Positions 8,841 through 18,342 of a stretch of DNA of 64,000 nucleotides are shown here, piece by piece. Numbering within the stretch: position 1 is the first letter of the stretch; every line of letters begins with the position of its first letter. The stretch is from Gemmata massiliana (GTDB lineage: Bacteria > Planctomycetota > Planctomycetia > Gemmatales > Gemmataceae): contig HG799462.1 of assembly GCA_000531095.1 (NCBI GenBank), positions 102,261 to 166,260 of the forward strand. The letters run 5' to 3'. The notes under the pieces are model-generated. The model saw only the letters and a list, made by a program, of their open reading frames with translations. It had not been told where the DNA came from and ran no database searches. The position numbers were made by a program, and so were the translations under genes.

Positions 8841-8972
8841 ATGGCGCGCGATCAAAAGCCCCAAAAGGCCAACAAAAAAAGTACGCGGACCCGAAAACCG
8901 GCGAGTTCCGGCACGCGGACGGCGACCGCAGACACCGGCACGGGGCCAGCGCGAAGCAAGCGATCAAAATAA
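8841..8972 (+). CDS. Small basic ORF, possibly a broken gene
   Basis: The ATG at 8841 opens a 43-codon frame rich in Lys, Arg, Ser and Thr, starting MARDQKPQKANKKSTRTRKP and ending at the TAA at 8970-8972. The same frame continues beyond that stop with IIREFDGGAPVDEPPGDANE and ends in a TGA that overlaps the next ATG (9031). That translational coupling suggests a longer small gene interrupted by one stop. I do not recognise a family. Confidence 0.3.
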   Translation: MARDQKPQKANKKSTRTRKPASSGTRTATADTGTGPARSKRSK

Positions 8973-9030
8973 AAGATCATTCGCGAGTTCGACGGCGGCG
9001 CACCGGTCGATGAACCGCCGGGTGACGCGA

Positions 9031-9429
9031 ATGAGTGAACTGTCGGTTCCTATTCGTCAGCGCGGTGCGGTCGTGAAGATCGTGGTCCGTATTGCCGGCG
9101 CGCCCAACGAATTCGGCCCGTTCCCGGCGTACCTCGATACGGGCGCGAGCGTCACTGTTCTTGATCCCGGGGTGATTCACGCGCTCGGTGCCGAACCGAT
9201 AGCTGAAGCCGGGCTACACGTACTCGGGCGCGACACAGTTAGCCACCACGGTGTGTTCGCGGTGGAAGTCGCTCTCGCGGATGCCGGTGAAAAGCGGTGG
9301 TTCGCTCTGGAAGCGCTCGATGGACCGATCAACCCCAAGGGCACGGCGGGTGCCTTGGGGCGCGACTTCCTCGAACACTTCGTCTTCACCTACGACGGCC
9401 CCGGTAACCGCGTTCGCCTGCGTTGGTGA
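9031..9429 (+). CDS. Retropepsin-like aspartic protease domain protein
   Basis: The 132-residue product contains AYLDTGASVTVLDP, with the DTGAS motif near residues 36-40, the catalytic signature of retropepsin-like aspartyl proteases. The later ALGRDFLEHFVFTYDG matches the usual LGxDFL strand of clan AA bacterial single-domain proteases, which act as homodimers. There is no signal peptide or membrane anchor. An in-frame ATG at 9010 would add seven residues; I prefer 9031 because it overlaps the stop of the upstream frame. Substrate unknown. Confidence 0.75.
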   Translation: MSELSVPIRQRGAVVKIVVRIAGAPNEFGPFPAYLDTGASVTVLDPGVIHALGAEPIAEAGLHVLGRDTVSHHGVFAVEVALADAGEKRWFALEALDGPINPKGTAGALGRDFLEHFVFTYDGPGNRVRLRW

Positions 9430-9556
9430 AGGCATCCCACGCGATTCGCCCACACCATTTCGTGGACCCGAGGACGTGTTACTGTGCCACTGCTGCTCAC
9501 TTGATACAGCAAGTGGTACGACGTTCGCCTTCGCCCCACTTGCTTCCACAGCTCTC

Positions 9557-10270
9557 ATGCAGTTACTCGATCTCACGTTACCCGGTCCGGAAATGAACCT
9601 CGCGCTCGACGAAGCGCTACTCACGGCCGCGGAAGAAGGAACCGGGGGCGAGGTGTTGCGCCTCTGGGAACAGCCGACGTACACGGTCGTGGTCGGGTCC
9701 GGTGGGTCAGTCGTGATCGACGTGAACTTGTCTGCGTGCGCGGCCGCCGGGGTGCCCGTACTCCGGCGCGCGAGCGGCGGCGGAACGGTGCTGCTCGGCC
9801 CCGGATGTCTATGTTTCAGCCTCGTACTGAGTTACGACCGTGCCCCGGGATTGAACGAAATCCCCGCCAGCAACCGGTACATTCTCGCGCGTGTCATCAG
9901 CGCGCTGAAGCCCGTGGCCATTGCGTCGGTGGAGGGCACGAGTGACCTGGCAGTGAATGGCGTGAAATTTTCGGGAAACGCCCAGCAGCGCAAGCGCAAA
10001 TACTTTCTCCACCACGGCACTCTTCTCTGCGGGTTCGACCTCGCTCTTGTCTCGCAGTATCTGAACCCGCCGGAGCGCCAGCCCGAATACCGTCGGGACA
10101 GACCTCACGGGGATTTCATCACGAATTTGCCCGTTCGCCCGGAGGAAGTGAAGCAGTTACTCGTCAACGAGTGGTGCCCGGAGGGTGACTACGCCCCGGT
10201 GCCGCTCATCCGGGCGCACGCGCTGGTCGCCGAAAAGTATTCCCGGGCCGAGTGGAACCGGCGCCGCTAG
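9557..10270 (+). CDS. Lipoate-protein ligase A-like (BPL/LPL family) protein
   Basis: The 237-residue protein begins with MQLLDLTLPGPEMNLALDEA and contains RRASGGGTVLLGPGCLCFSL and a VNGVKFSGNAQ segment with the lysine equivalent of the lipoyl-AMP-binding lysine. These are the conserved blocks of the biotin/lipoate ligase fold. It could attach lipoate or octanoate to E2 or H proteins, or transfer lipoyl groups in an LplA/LipM/LipL-like pathway; the sequence does not discriminate. Upstream open sequence from 9251 in the same frame lacks family resemblance, so I start at the ATG at 9557. Confidence 0.8.
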   Translation: MQLLDLTLPGPEMNLALDEALLTAAEEGTGGEVLRLWEQPTYTVVVGSGGSVVIDVNLSACAAAGVPVLRRASGGGTVLLGPGCLCFSLVLSYDRAPGLNEIPASNRYILARVISALKPVAIASVEGTSDLAVNGVKFSGNAQQRKRKYFLHHGTLLCGFDLALVSQYLNPPERQPEYRRDRPHGDFITNLPVRPEEVKQLLVNEWCPEGDYAPVPLIRAHALVAEKYSRAEWNRRR

Positions 10271-10462
10271 CTATCAGATTTGCGGCATACGAATTGCTCA
10301 CCGAATTCACTTCTTGTGGGTCGTGAACCATAGAGCGAACCTATTGATTCTGTTGGTTCGTCATCATTCACCCCTCTTCCGATCTGTGGTACAACTCGCA
10401 CCAGGCGTGCGCCCGCACCGGCGCGGTGCCGGTCAGCGCGCGCCCCTTCGAGGTAACTCCCC

Positions 10463-11893
10463 ATGAGTCGCGTTCGTAATTCGGGCTGGACTCTGCCGGC
10501 GATCGCCGCCGGGAGTCTCATCGCGCTCGCGGCGTGGCAGCTCGTGCCCGCCAACCAGCCGCCCGCCACGAAGCCGGATCAACCACTGGGCGCGGAACCG
10601 GCCGCCCAACCGCCGGCCAACGATCTCGCCGCGGTGATGGCGAAAATGAAGGCCGCGAAAGCTGACATCGCGAAGAAGCACAACAACATGCTGGCCGCGC
10701 GGTACGACCTCGCGGAGCGCGCCGCGGCGGACGGGAAGATGACACGCGGTAAGGCCGTGCAACAAGGCCCGCGCGCGAAACTGGCCGCCGGGACCACGTG
10801 GGCCGCGCTCGCGGACATGAAGCCGGAAGAGATCCGCGAGAAGGGGCTCTTCCCCGCCGGGTACCTTCCGCTGCCGCACCCGAACCACCCCGAAGGCGGG
10901 ATGCTGTTCCCGAAGTTCCACATCGACGAAATCAAGAAACAAGAGGCGCGCGACCTGACGCGATTCGACCTCGATTTCGACCTGCCGGATCACTTCCTCC
11001 CCGAGTTCCCGCCGCCGATCTTCCTGACCACCCGACTGGACCTCGGCGACGTGTCGAAGGGGAAACTCGTCACTATCGACAACTTCGAGGAACTGTTCAA
11101 AGACGCGCTGAACCCGAAACAACTGGAAGGGTTGCGATTGCTCGTCACGCCGTTCCCGCAACAACAATTCAACATGACCGCGGACCGGCGGAGCGAGAAG
11201 GCGCACCGCGGCGTCACCTGCTTCGACTGTCACGTGAACGGCCACACGAACGCGGCCACGCACCTCGTCGGCGATATTCGGCCGCAAGAGTTCCGGCACC
11301 GCATCGATGTGCCCTCGCTGCGTGGCGTAAACGTGCAGAGGCTGTTCGGTTCGCAGCGCGCTCTCAAGAGCATCGAGGACTTCACCGAGTTCGAGCAACG
11401 GGCTGCGTACTTCGACGGCGATCACACGCAGGCCGCGCGGAAGGGTGTCAACCCGCTGGATCGCGGCAGCCAGGTCCACTTCATGGCGGAGTTCCAGGAC
11501 TTGCTCGACTTCCCGCCCGCACCGAAATTAGATTTGTTCGGGAAACTCGATCAGTCGAAGGCGACCGACAGCGAGAAGCGGGGAGAAGCCCTCTTCAACG
11601 GGAAGGCGAAGTGCGCAACGTGCCACCCCGGGCCGTACTACACCGATAACACGCTGCACAATTTGCAGACCGAACGGTTCTTTAAGCCGGTGACGGTGCT
11701 CGGGCGGACGGCGAGCGTGGACGGCCCAATTAAGACGTTCCCGCTTCGCGGTATCAAGGACAGCCCGCCGTACCTGCACGACGGCCGGTTGCTCACGCTG
11801 GAAGATACGGTCGAGTTCTTCAACTTGATCCTCGAAACGAAACTCACCGAGGACGAGAAGAAGGATTTGGTCGCGTTTATGAAGTGCCTGTAG
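10463..11893 (+). CDS. Exported dihaem cytochrome c (MauG/cytochrome c peroxidase-like)
   Basis: The 476-residue protein has an N-terminal signal anchor (WTLPAIAAGSLIALAAWQLV) and two haem-c motifs, CFDCH near residue 252 and CATCH near residue 383. The segments between and after them (FPLRGIKDSPPYLHDGRLL, LEDTVEFFNLIL) are those of bacterial dihaem cytochrome c peroxidase/MauG proteins, although the first haem follows an unusually long N-terminal region. It probably works in the periplasm in peroxide reduction or protein oxidation. GAGGTAA at 10450-10456 is the ribosome site. The gene ends convergently with the flotillin operon. Confidence 0.85.
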   Translation: MSRVRNSGWTLPAIAAGSLIALAAWQLVPANQPPATKPDQPLGAEPAAQPPANDLAAVMAKMKAAKADIAKKHNNMLAARYDLAERAAADGKMTRGKAVQQGPRAKLAAGTTWAALADMKPEEIREKGLFPAGYLPLPHPNHPEGGMLFPKFHIDEIKKQEARDLTRFDLDFDLPDHFLPEFPPPIFLTTRLDLGDVSKGKLVTIDNFEELFKDALNPKQLEGLRLLVTPFPQQQFNMTADRRSEKAHRGVTCFDCHVNGHTNAATHLVGDIRPQEFRHRIDVPSLRGVNVQRLFGSQRALKSIEDFTEFEQRAAYFDGDHTQAARKGVNPLDRGSQVHFMAEFQDLLDFPPAPKLDLFGKLDQSKATDSEKRGEALFNGKAKCATCHPGPYYTDNTLHNLQTERFFKPVTVLGRTASVDGPIKTFPLRGIKDSPPYLHDGRLLTLEDTVEFFNLILETKLTEDEKKDLVAFMKCL

Positions 11894-11910
11894 TTACTGA
11901 GAAGAGGAGA

Positions 11911-11986
11911 TCAGAGATCAGAGGACAGAGGTCAGAAGACACAGATCCAAACCAGTGCCTTCTGGTTTCTGTCCTCTGATCTCTGA
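11911..11986. repeat. Inverted repeat of the TCAGAGATCAGAGGACAGA family, likely bidirectional terminator
   Basis: The arms tcagagatcagaggacaga (11911-11929) and its exact complement (11968-11986) form a 19-bp stem between two convergent genes. The same sequence family, with a ccagaaggc-cagtg tail, recurs around 51884-51932 and 52207-52258. It therefore looks like a dispersed genomic repeat that doubles as a transcription stop. Confidence 0.7.
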
Positions 11987-12004
11987 CTTCTGGCCACTGT
12001 TCGC

Positions 12005-13735
12005 TCACCCGATTTTCGCGTGCGTGCCGTTCGTGCTCGGCGGCTTGCTCTCTGTGAGTGAATCGCTGGTGAGCTTCGCGAGGTACTCGGGCACTTCCAC
12101 GCCGCCGATGTCCTTCATCACTTGCATCATCGGCGGCATCATTCGGGCCATGTTCTGAAGGAACGAAGCCGTGCTCGACGCACCGGCGGCTCCGTTCCCT
12201 CCCCCACCACCTTCCCACACCACCACTTTGTCGAACTTGATGTTCGAGATGGCCTTCGCGGAGGCGTCCGCGAGCGCGTCCATGTGTTCGAGCATGAGCA
12301 ACTGGAACGCGGCCTGTGGACTACCGCACGCCTCAATGATCTTCTTCAACCCCTCACCCTTCTTCGCCAGAATCTCGAATTGCCCGCGCGCCTCGGCTTC
12401 GAGTTTGGCGTAGATGGTCGCGGCGGCAGCTTGTGCTTCGAGCTTCACGCGCTCCGCAGCGGCCTCGGCGTCCACGATTATTTTTGCCTTCTGTGCCTTC
12501 GCAGGGGCTTCGAGGGCCGCACGCTGTTCGGCTTCGATCTTCTCGGCCTGGGCGAGCGCGGCTTTCGCCATCGCCTTATTCTGTGCTTCCAGAACTGCGG
12601 CCTCGGCTTCGCGCTTCTTCGTTTCGGAGACCTGGTACGCTTCGGCGTTCTTCACCGCGAGCGTGGCCTGCGCCCCCGCGATGCTGGCTTGCGCGGTGGC
12701 CTCACCACCGATCGCCGTGGCGTTGGCTTCGGCCAGGCGCACGCGCTTGTCGCGTTCGGCCTCGGCGATGCGTGATTCCCGCTCGAACGCCGCTTGTTGC
12801 TCGCCGACCTTCTGGTCGCGGTCGAGTTCGGCGATGCGGATCGCTTGCTGGCGCTGCGATTCCTTGATGAGCGTTTCCTGTTCGAGCAGCGCGGTCTGCT
12901 CGCCGACCTCCCGGTCTTTGTCGAGCTGGGCGACCTTGATGGCCTGCTCGCGGGTCGCTTCGCGGGTACCGATCTCGCGCACCTTCGTCGCGTTCGCGAC
13001 CGAGATGGCTCGCTCGCGCTCGGCCTCGGCGACACCGATCTGCCCGCGCTTCTCCTGTTCCGCCACGTCGACCTTCGCCTGCTGGATCGCGATCGCGGCG
13101 GCCTTCCGACCGATGGCCTCGATGTACCCGCTCTCGTCCGTGATATCGGTGATGTTCACGTTGATGAGCACGAGCCCGATCTTCTTCAGCTCCGGTTCGA
13201 GCGACTTTTGCACGCTCTCCAGGAACTGGTCGCGGTTACGGTTGATGTCTTCGATCCGCATCGACGCGATCACCTGTCGCAGTTGGCCGAAGATGATGTC
13301 CCGGGCCTGTTCCTTGACCTCCTGGGTACCCAACCCAAGGAGCCGGATCGCGGCGTTTTGCATCGTTTCGGGGTCGGTGCCGATGGCGACCGTGAACACG
13401 CTCGGCACGTTCACGCGGATGTTCTCGATCGAGAGAGCGCCCTTGAGCGGCACCTCGATCTGGATCGGGTCGAGGTTGAGGTAATCGTAGTCCTGGACGA
13501 GTGGCAGGACGAACGCCGCACCGCCGTGGACGCACTTGGCCGCGTTCCCGCCGCCGGTCTTACCGTAGATCACGAGAATGCGGTTCGAGGGGCAGCGTTT
13601 GTAGCGCCTCACGAGCAGCATGAGGAGACTGAAGAGAACCAATCCGGCAGCCAGTGCGGTGACCACGGGCCACGGGACTTCGGCGAGGTTCGGGTCGCCA
13701 GATTTCGATTGAGCGAGGAGCGCGAGCGACAACAT
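12005..13735 (-). CDS. Flotillin-like SPFH-domain membrane protein
   Basis: The 576-residue protein starts at the ATG 13733-13735, eight bases after a GGAG and after the stop of the NfeD-like gene. One transmembrane helix (VVTALAAGLVLFSLLMLLV) is followed by the SPFH domain (SVFTVAIGTDPETMQNAAIR to LVLINVNITDITDESGYIEA). A long Ala/Glu-rich coiled coil follows, with repeating EQA and VGEQ heptads, and then a glycine-rich tail. This is the flotillin/YuaG architecture, which forms oligomeric membrane microdomains. The partner NfeD-type gene directly upstream fits the usual flotillin operon. Confidence 0.9.
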   Translation of the reverse strand: MLSLALLAQSKSGDPNLAEVPWPVVTALAAGLVLFSLLMLLVRRYKRCPSNRILVIYGKTGGGNAAKCVHGGAAFVLPLVQDYDYLNLDPIQIEVPLKGALSIENIRVNVPSVFTVAIGTDPETMQNAAIRLLGLGTQEVKEQARDIIFGQLRQVIASMRIEDINRNRDQFLESVQKSLEPELKKIGLVLINVNITDITDESGYIEAIGRKAAAIAIQQAKVDVAEQEKRGQIGVAEAERERAISVANATKVREIGTREATREQAIKVAQLDKDREVGEQTALLEQETLIKESQRQQAIRIAELDRDQKVGEQQAAFERESRIAEAERDKRVRLAEANATAIGGEATAQASIAGAQATLAVKNAEAYQVSETKKREAEAAVLEAQNKAMAKAALAQAEKIEAEQRAALEAPAKAQKAKIIVDAEAAAERVKLEAQAAAATIYAKLEAEARGQFEILAKKGEGLKKIIEACGSPQAAFQLLMLEHMDALADASAKAISNIKFDKVVVWEGGGGGNGAAGASSTASFLQNMARMMPPMMQVMKDIGGVEVPEYLAKLTSDSLTESKPPSTNGTHAKIG

Positions 13736-13760
13736 GATGTAACTCCGGTTGGGTGCGGCA

Positions 13761-14324
13761 TCAGGCCGCTTCGACTTCAACGGTGTCCGAGTTGATTACG
13801 GCGACGACTTTGATTGGTTTGCCGGTCGCGAGTTCGGTGCCCGCGGTCAGAGCCTGGCACTCAACGGTGCGGTTTTGCAACATCAGATGCACCTTCCCCG
13901 AGCCCTCTTTCGCAGCGGGCACGCGCAGGTACACGGTGCCAGTACAACCGACCGCGCGCTCGACGCGGGCCGTGCCGTCGGCCTTGAGTTGCTTCAGCGC
14001 GTTCATCGCGGTCGCGACGAAGTAGAGGGTGGCTGCGCCCGAGGCCAGGGCCGCACTAAAAGCGGCGAGATCGTCCGCACCGTAGTAACGCGCCGTTAGC
14101 CCGCCGAGTCCAAAGAACAGCAGCGCGGACGTGAGCGTCCGGACGGATAACATTCCGAAGAACCAGTTCCCGACACCTTTCTCGTGCGGTCCGTCGTGAG
14201 TGATCTCGTGCCCCGTGTCGTGATCGGTATCGTGATCGCCGCCGAACCCGATCATCCCCGCGACGAGGAGGCAAACAACGAGTGTGCCGCCCGTAATCGC
14301 ACAAACCAGGAAAACGGTTTCCAT
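13761..14324 (-). CDS. NfeD-like membrane protein, partner of flotillin
   Basis: The 187-residue product has a first transmembrane helix at the N-terminus (VFLVCAITGGTLVVCLLVAG), a His/Asp-rich loop (GGDHDTDHDTGHE), and two more helices. A C-terminal OB-fold-like region (GCTGTVYLRVPAAKEGSGKV to VVAVINSDTVEVEAA) then matches NfeD/YqiJ-type proteins. GGAGG lies six bases before the ATG. It is transcribed ahead of the flotillin gene with 25 bp between them. The acidic His-rich loop might bind metal, which is speculation. Confidence 0.8.
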   Translation of the reverse strand: METVFLVCAITGGTLVVCLLVAGMIGFGGDHDTDHDTGHEITHDGPHEKGVGNWFFGMLSVRTLTSALLFFGLGGLTARYYGADDLAAFSAALASGAATLYFVATAMNALKQLKADGTARVERAVGCTGTVYLRVPAAKEGSGKVHLMLQNRTVECQALTAGTELATGKPIKVVAVINSDTVEVEAA

Positions 14325-14553
14325 AACGGCCTCCGACGGAGATTTTCGCTCGCATCCGGACGAAAGTGATGCGCTTCTACCGGAGCATTCGTTGGAACAC
14401 CTTGATGATTTGAGAAGTTCGGGAGGGAGTCAACGAAAACCCGCAATTCGCCCGATCGCACGCGGGATTGCGACCAAGCGAGAACCGTGCCCGGAGCTTT
14501 GCCTTCGGATCGGCGCGTTGGTTCGCACTGCGCACCGTGATATCCTGTCTGCC

Positions 14554-16797
14554 ATGAAAACTACCCTCGCGCTCATCTTAACCCTGTCCTGTGCCGCACT
14601 CGCGCACGCGGCCGAACCTACACCCAATAAAGCTGTGGATACGTCGTTCCTGAAGCAGTTCGCAGAAACGCGGCGGTTCATGCTGGGCCGCCCTCAAAAC
14701 CCCAAAATCGCGCCCGACGGCAAGACGGTGCTGTTCCTCCGCGCCGAGGCCGATAAGCCCACACTCAAGCTCTTCGAGTTCGATGTGGCGACCGCGCAGA
14801 CGAAAGAAATTCTCTCGCCGGAATCGTTGCTCAAGGGAGGGACAGAGAACCTCACGCCCGAAGAAAAGGCCCGGCGCGAGCGGATGCGGCTCTCCGCTGG
14901 CGGCTTCGCGGACTTCCACTTCGACAAGGACGGCAAAAACGTCCTTCTGCCGCTCTCGGGTAAGCTGTTCGTGTACGAGCGCGCGACCGGCAAAACGACA
15001 CAACTGAAGACCGGCGAGGGCGGATCGATTGTCGATCCGAAGTGGTCCCCGGACGGGACCAGGGTCGCATACGTGCGCGGGTTCGACGTGTTCGTGTGCG
15101 ACCTCGCCACAAACACCGAAGCTGCGGTCACGAAGGGCGGCACCGCGATCAAAACGCACGGGCTGGCCGAGTTCGTTGCGCAAGAAGAAATGGGCCGATT
15201 CACCGGGTACTGGTGGGCGCCCGACGGCAAGCACATCGCATACGAGGAAGCCGATCACACCGGCGTCGAAACGTGGTTCGTCGCGGACCCGTTCAAACCG
15301 GACACGAAACCGGCCAAGCAGTTCTACCCGCGCCCGGGCAAGAAGAATGTGAGCGCGCGGTTGGGCGTGGTCTCGGTTGATGGGGGCGAAACGGTGTGGC
15401 TCGACTGGGATCACAAAACCTACGAGTACCTCACGGCCGTCCGGTGGGACGAGTTCGTCCCGCTCACGCTCCAAGTGCAGAGCCGCAAGCAACAGAAGTT
15501 ACTCTTGCTCGCGGCCGATACCAAGACGGGCAAAACGAAAAAGCTGCTCGAAGAGAAGGACGCGGCGTGGATCAACCTCACACCCGAGACGCCGAAGTTT
15601 AACAGCGCGCTAGGTGGGTTCGTGTGGCTCGGAGCGGACGCGGACGGCGAATCCGAGATCCAACACCGCAACGCGGACGGCGTTCTGAACAACGTGCTTG
15701 TTCCCGCGAAGCGCCGACCCGAAGCGGTCGTGAGCGTGTATTCATCGCGTGCCGATACGTTCGTGATCTACGCGGGGAGCACGGACCCGACCCAGCGGCA
15801 CATCTATCGGCACAAAACACCGAGCCTTCTCGTAAACCCAGAGTCGGACAAAGACACCGCGCTTACCACGGAACCGGGAACGCACACGGCGGTGTTCGGT
15901 AAATCCGGCGGACCGTATGTGATTACGTCCACAACTACGAGCGCGATGCCAAAGAGCTTCGTGTTCGGCCGCGACAGTGCGAAACTCGGCGAGTTGCCGT
16001 CCGTGGCGTCCGAGCCAGAAATCAAACCGGACGTAACAGTGCTCCGCATTGGTGAGGAACCGGGTTATTACGCAGCGATCGTGCGCCCCCGCAACTTCGA
16101 CCCGAAGAAGAAGTACCCGGTGATTGTGGACGTGTACGGCGGGCCGAAGCACCTGCACGTCGTCCAGGCGATGCGGAACTGGCTCGTCCCGCAATGGCTC
16201 GCGGATCAGGGATTCATTGTGGTCGCAGTCGACAATCGCGGTACGCCCGGCCGGGGCCGCGAGTGGGAGCGAAGCATCTATCAGAAGTTCGGCACGGTGC
16301 CGCTGGAAGATCAGGTGAAGGGGCTGAACCTCCTATGCGCCAAGTTCCCGGAACTGGACAAGGACCGCGTGGGGATCGTGGGGTGGTCGTTCGGCGGATA
16401 CATGGCCGCGAACGGCGTGCTCCGCGCGCCGGAAGTGTTCAAGGCGGCTGTAGCGGGTGCGCCGGTCACCGACTGGGAAGACTACGACACGCACTACACC
16501 GAACGCTACATGGGATTGCTCCCCGAATCCAAGAAACAATACGACGACGCGAGTCTGCTCCCGCTCGCGAAAGACCTGACGCGCCCGCTGTTGCTGGTCC
16601 ACGGCACCGCAGACGACAACGTGTACTACCGCCACACGCTGAAGCTCTCGAACGCGCTGTTCCGCGCCGGCCGCGACTTTGAATCTCTGCCACTGTCGGG
16701 CGTCACGCACATGTACACGTCCGACCCGGTGGTGATGGAGCGCCTGTGGGCAAAGACCGCCACGTTCTTCAAGGCGCACCTGGGCGAACCGAAATGA
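14554..16797 (+). CDS. Secreted dipeptidyl-peptidase IV-like S9 serine peptidase
   Basis: A signal peptide (MKTTLALILTLSCAALAHA) supports the ATG at 14554; the open frame extends upstream to 14284 but without resemblance. An N-terminal beta-propeller carries EFVAQEEMGRFTGYWWAPDG, containing the paired glutamates that bind the substrate amino terminus in DPP-IV enzymes. The C-terminal alpha/beta-hydrolase has the nucleophile in GWSFGGY (Ser near residue 612), the Asp in HGTADDNV and the His in GVTHMYTS. The enzyme should remove N-terminal dipeptides, often X-Pro, from peptides outside the cytoplasm. Its last bases overlap the next gene (ATGA). Confidence 0.9.
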   Translation: MKTTLALILTLSCAALAHAAEPTPNKAVDTSFLKQFAETRRFMLGRPQNPKIAPDGKTVLFLRAEADKPTLKLFEFDVATAQTKEILSPESLLKGGTENLTPEEKARRERMRLSAGGFADFHFDKDGKNVLLPLSGKLFVYERATGKTTQLKTGEGGSIVDPKWSPDGTRVAYVRGFDVFVCDLATNTEAAVTKGGTAIKTHGLAEFVAQEEMGRFTGYWWAPDGKHIAYEEADHTGVETWFVADPFKPDTKPAKQFYPRPGKKNVSARLGVVSVDGGETVWLDWDHKTYEYLTAVRWDEFVPLTLQVQSRKQQKLLLLAADTKTGKTKKLLEEKDAAWINLTPETPKFNSALGGFVWLGADADGESEIQHRNADGVLNNVLVPAKRRPEAVVSVYSSRADTFVIYAGSTDPTQRHIYRHKTPSLLVNPESDKDTALTTEPGTHTAVFGKSGGPYVITSTTTSAMPKSFVFGRDSAKLGELPSVASEPEIKPDVTVLRIGEEPGYYAAIVRPRNFDPKKKYPVIVDVYGGPKHLHVVQAMRNWLVPQWLADQGFIVVAVDNRGTPGRGREWERSIYQKFGTVPLEDQVKGLNLLCAKFPELDKDRVGIVGWSFGGYMAANGVLRAPEVFKAAVAGAPVTDWEDYDTHYTERYMGLLPESKKQYDDASLLPLAKDLTRPLLLVHGTADDNVYYRHTLKLSNALFRAGRDFESLPLSGVTHMYTSDPVVMERLWAKTATFFKAHLGEPK

Positions 16798-17528
16798 GTG
16801 ACGAAACAAAAGGTGGTGTCCCCCCGCCACGATATCGCGACGGCGAGGGGCATCACCGCCTCATTATGGATGAGCAAGAGTGGCTCGCGCGCCCCGCGAT
16901 ATGGGGAACCGACAAACTGCCCGAAGAGATTCGTGAGCGCAAGCGGAACCTTTTTGACTACTACCGCTGCACGAGACTGGCTCAGTTCGTTCCCTGCGAA
17001 GTATGTCGGCGCGCTTTCACAGCAGTGATTTCCGAAGAGCGCGCCGTCTTCGGGGGTAACGAAGCAGAACTTCAGCAGCGCTACACGGACAGTCACTCGG
17101 CTGGCGCTCCACGCTGTGCAGGGTGGGAGCTCTGGCTCGTCAGTATCAACTATGCCCGCGGGATTATTTGCTTGGCGGAGGCACGCAATAGGAATTGGGA
17201 CGCTCTTTATGACGTAGTCCGTCGCGCGGCCCCTGCTGTGCGATGGACTTCTGACTGGGAAAACTGGGAATTGGCGCTCGTCCTTGAACTGATCGGGCCG
17301 AATCCGTTCCGCCCGATTTCCTTTTCCCCAGAATGGCGGACCGACACCGCCGTGTCACTGGCGGCGCAGATGTTCGAGTCGCGCGATTTCTCTGCGATGC
17401 CGATCCTGGCGGATGCACTTCAGGACACGGGATGTGACAACACCGACATTCTTTCGCACTGCCGCGACACGTCCCTTACGCACGGCCGCGGGTGCTGGGT
17501 TGTTGACCTCGTGCTCGGCAAACAGTGA
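16794..17528 (+). CDS. Gemmata-type protein of unknown function
   Basis: The ATG at 16794 overlaps the stop of the peptidase gene by four bases, so the two are translationally coupled. The 244-residue cytoplasmic protein has a CEVCRRAF segment and a C-terminal block DTGCDNTDILSHCRDT and GCWVVDLVLGK. I remember this block as a recurrent C-terminal signature in many paralogous Gemmata proteins. A later pair, WELALVLELIGPNPFRPI, belongs to the same signature. No enzymatic motif is seen and I cannot assign a function. Confidence 0.7.
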   Translation: MSDETKGGVPPPRYRDGEGHHRLIMDEQEWLARPAIWGTDKLPEEIRERKRNLFDYYRCTRLAQFVPCEVCRRAFTAVISEERAVFGGNEAELQQRYTDSHSAGAPRCAGWELWLVSINYARGIICLAEARNRNWDALYDVVRRAAPAVRWTSDWENWELALVLELIGPNPFRPISFSPEWRTDTAVSLAAQMFESRDFSAMPILADALQDTGCDNTDILSHCRDTSLTHGRGCWVVDLVLGKQ

Positions 17529-17558
17529 CGCTAAACTCCATGAAACGGAGGTTGCTTC

Positions 17559-18161
17559 ATGGCGACAACGCTTCTCCCCTCACCACAAGCGTACCCGCGC
17601 CCACTGTCGCACCGGTGGACCGTGACCGAGTTCAACCGAATGGGCGACATGGGTTGGTTCGAGGGCAAGCGGGCGTTTCTGCTCGATGGCGTCATCATGG
17701 AGCAAGGACCGATGGACCCGCCCCACGCTAACGCACTCGGCTTGGCTCAGTTCGCGCTGCAAACGGCGTTCGGCTCCGGCTGGTGGGTGCGCGGGCAATC
17801 TCCTTTACACGTAGACGAACACAACGATCCGTTCCCCGACCTCGCCGTGGTACCGGGTGGACCGCGCGACTACATCAGCAGACACCCGACGACCGCAGCC
17901 CTTGTGGTCGAGGTGTCCGACACGACCTTGCGTTCGGACCTCACCGAAAAAGCCGAGCGCTACGCCACTGCGAACGTTCCCGAATACTGGGTGCTAGACG
18001 TGACGAACCGGCGGCTCCACGTTTTTCGGAACCCGGCGGCACTCGCTCCTGGATTGGACGCCACGGCTTACACCTCGCACGCGACGCTGGTACCCACAGA
18101 CACCGTTTCGCCGCTCGCGACCCCGGGTGCTCCGATCCTGGTTGGTGATCTTCTGCCGTGA
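17559..18161 (+). CDS. Uma2-family endonuclease-like protein (DUF820)
   Basis: GGAGG at 17547-17551 places the start at 17559. The 200-residue protein contains DPFPDLAVVPGG and LVVEVSDTTLRSDLTEKAER followed by YATANVPEYWVLDV. This is the PD-(D/E)xK-like core of the Uma2 family, which is strongly expanded in planctomycetes and cyanobacteria. The fold is that of a restriction-type nuclease, but the biological role of the family is not established. It stands 94 bp upstream of the tRNA gene. Confidence 0.9.
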   Translation: MATTLLPSPQAYPRPLSHRWTVTEFNRMGDMGWFEGKRAFLLDGVIMEQGPMDPPHANALGLAQFALQTAFGSGWWVRGQSPLHVDEHNDPFPDLAVVPGGPRDYISRHPTTAALVVEVSDTTLRSDLTEKAERYATANVPEYWVLDVTNRRLHVFRNPAALAPGLDATAYTSHATLVPTDTVSPLATPGAPILVGDLLP

Positions 18162-18255
18162 ACACAAACCACCGCGTTGTCGCGAGCCGCCGCGTCTACT
18201 ATGCTTAAATCGAGCGAACTCAGCGACGCTTTCGAGTGTTGAATGAGTGCGCCAC

Positions 18256-18342
18256 GGAGAGGTGGCAGAGTGGTCGATTGTGCAGCACTGGAAATGCTGT
18301 GTACGGGAAACCGTACCGAGGGTTCGAATCCCTCCCTCTCCG
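18256..18342 (+). tRNA. tRNA-Ser (GGA)
   Basis: An 87-nt cloverleaf: the acceptor stem GGAGAGG pairs with CCTCTCC and is followed by discriminator G. The anticodon stem cagca/tgctg closes the loop CTGGAAA, giving anticodon GGA. A long variable arm (gtacgggaaaccgtac) marks a class II serine tRNA, and the T arm contains GGTTCGAATCC. CCA is not encoded. Confidence 0.95.
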
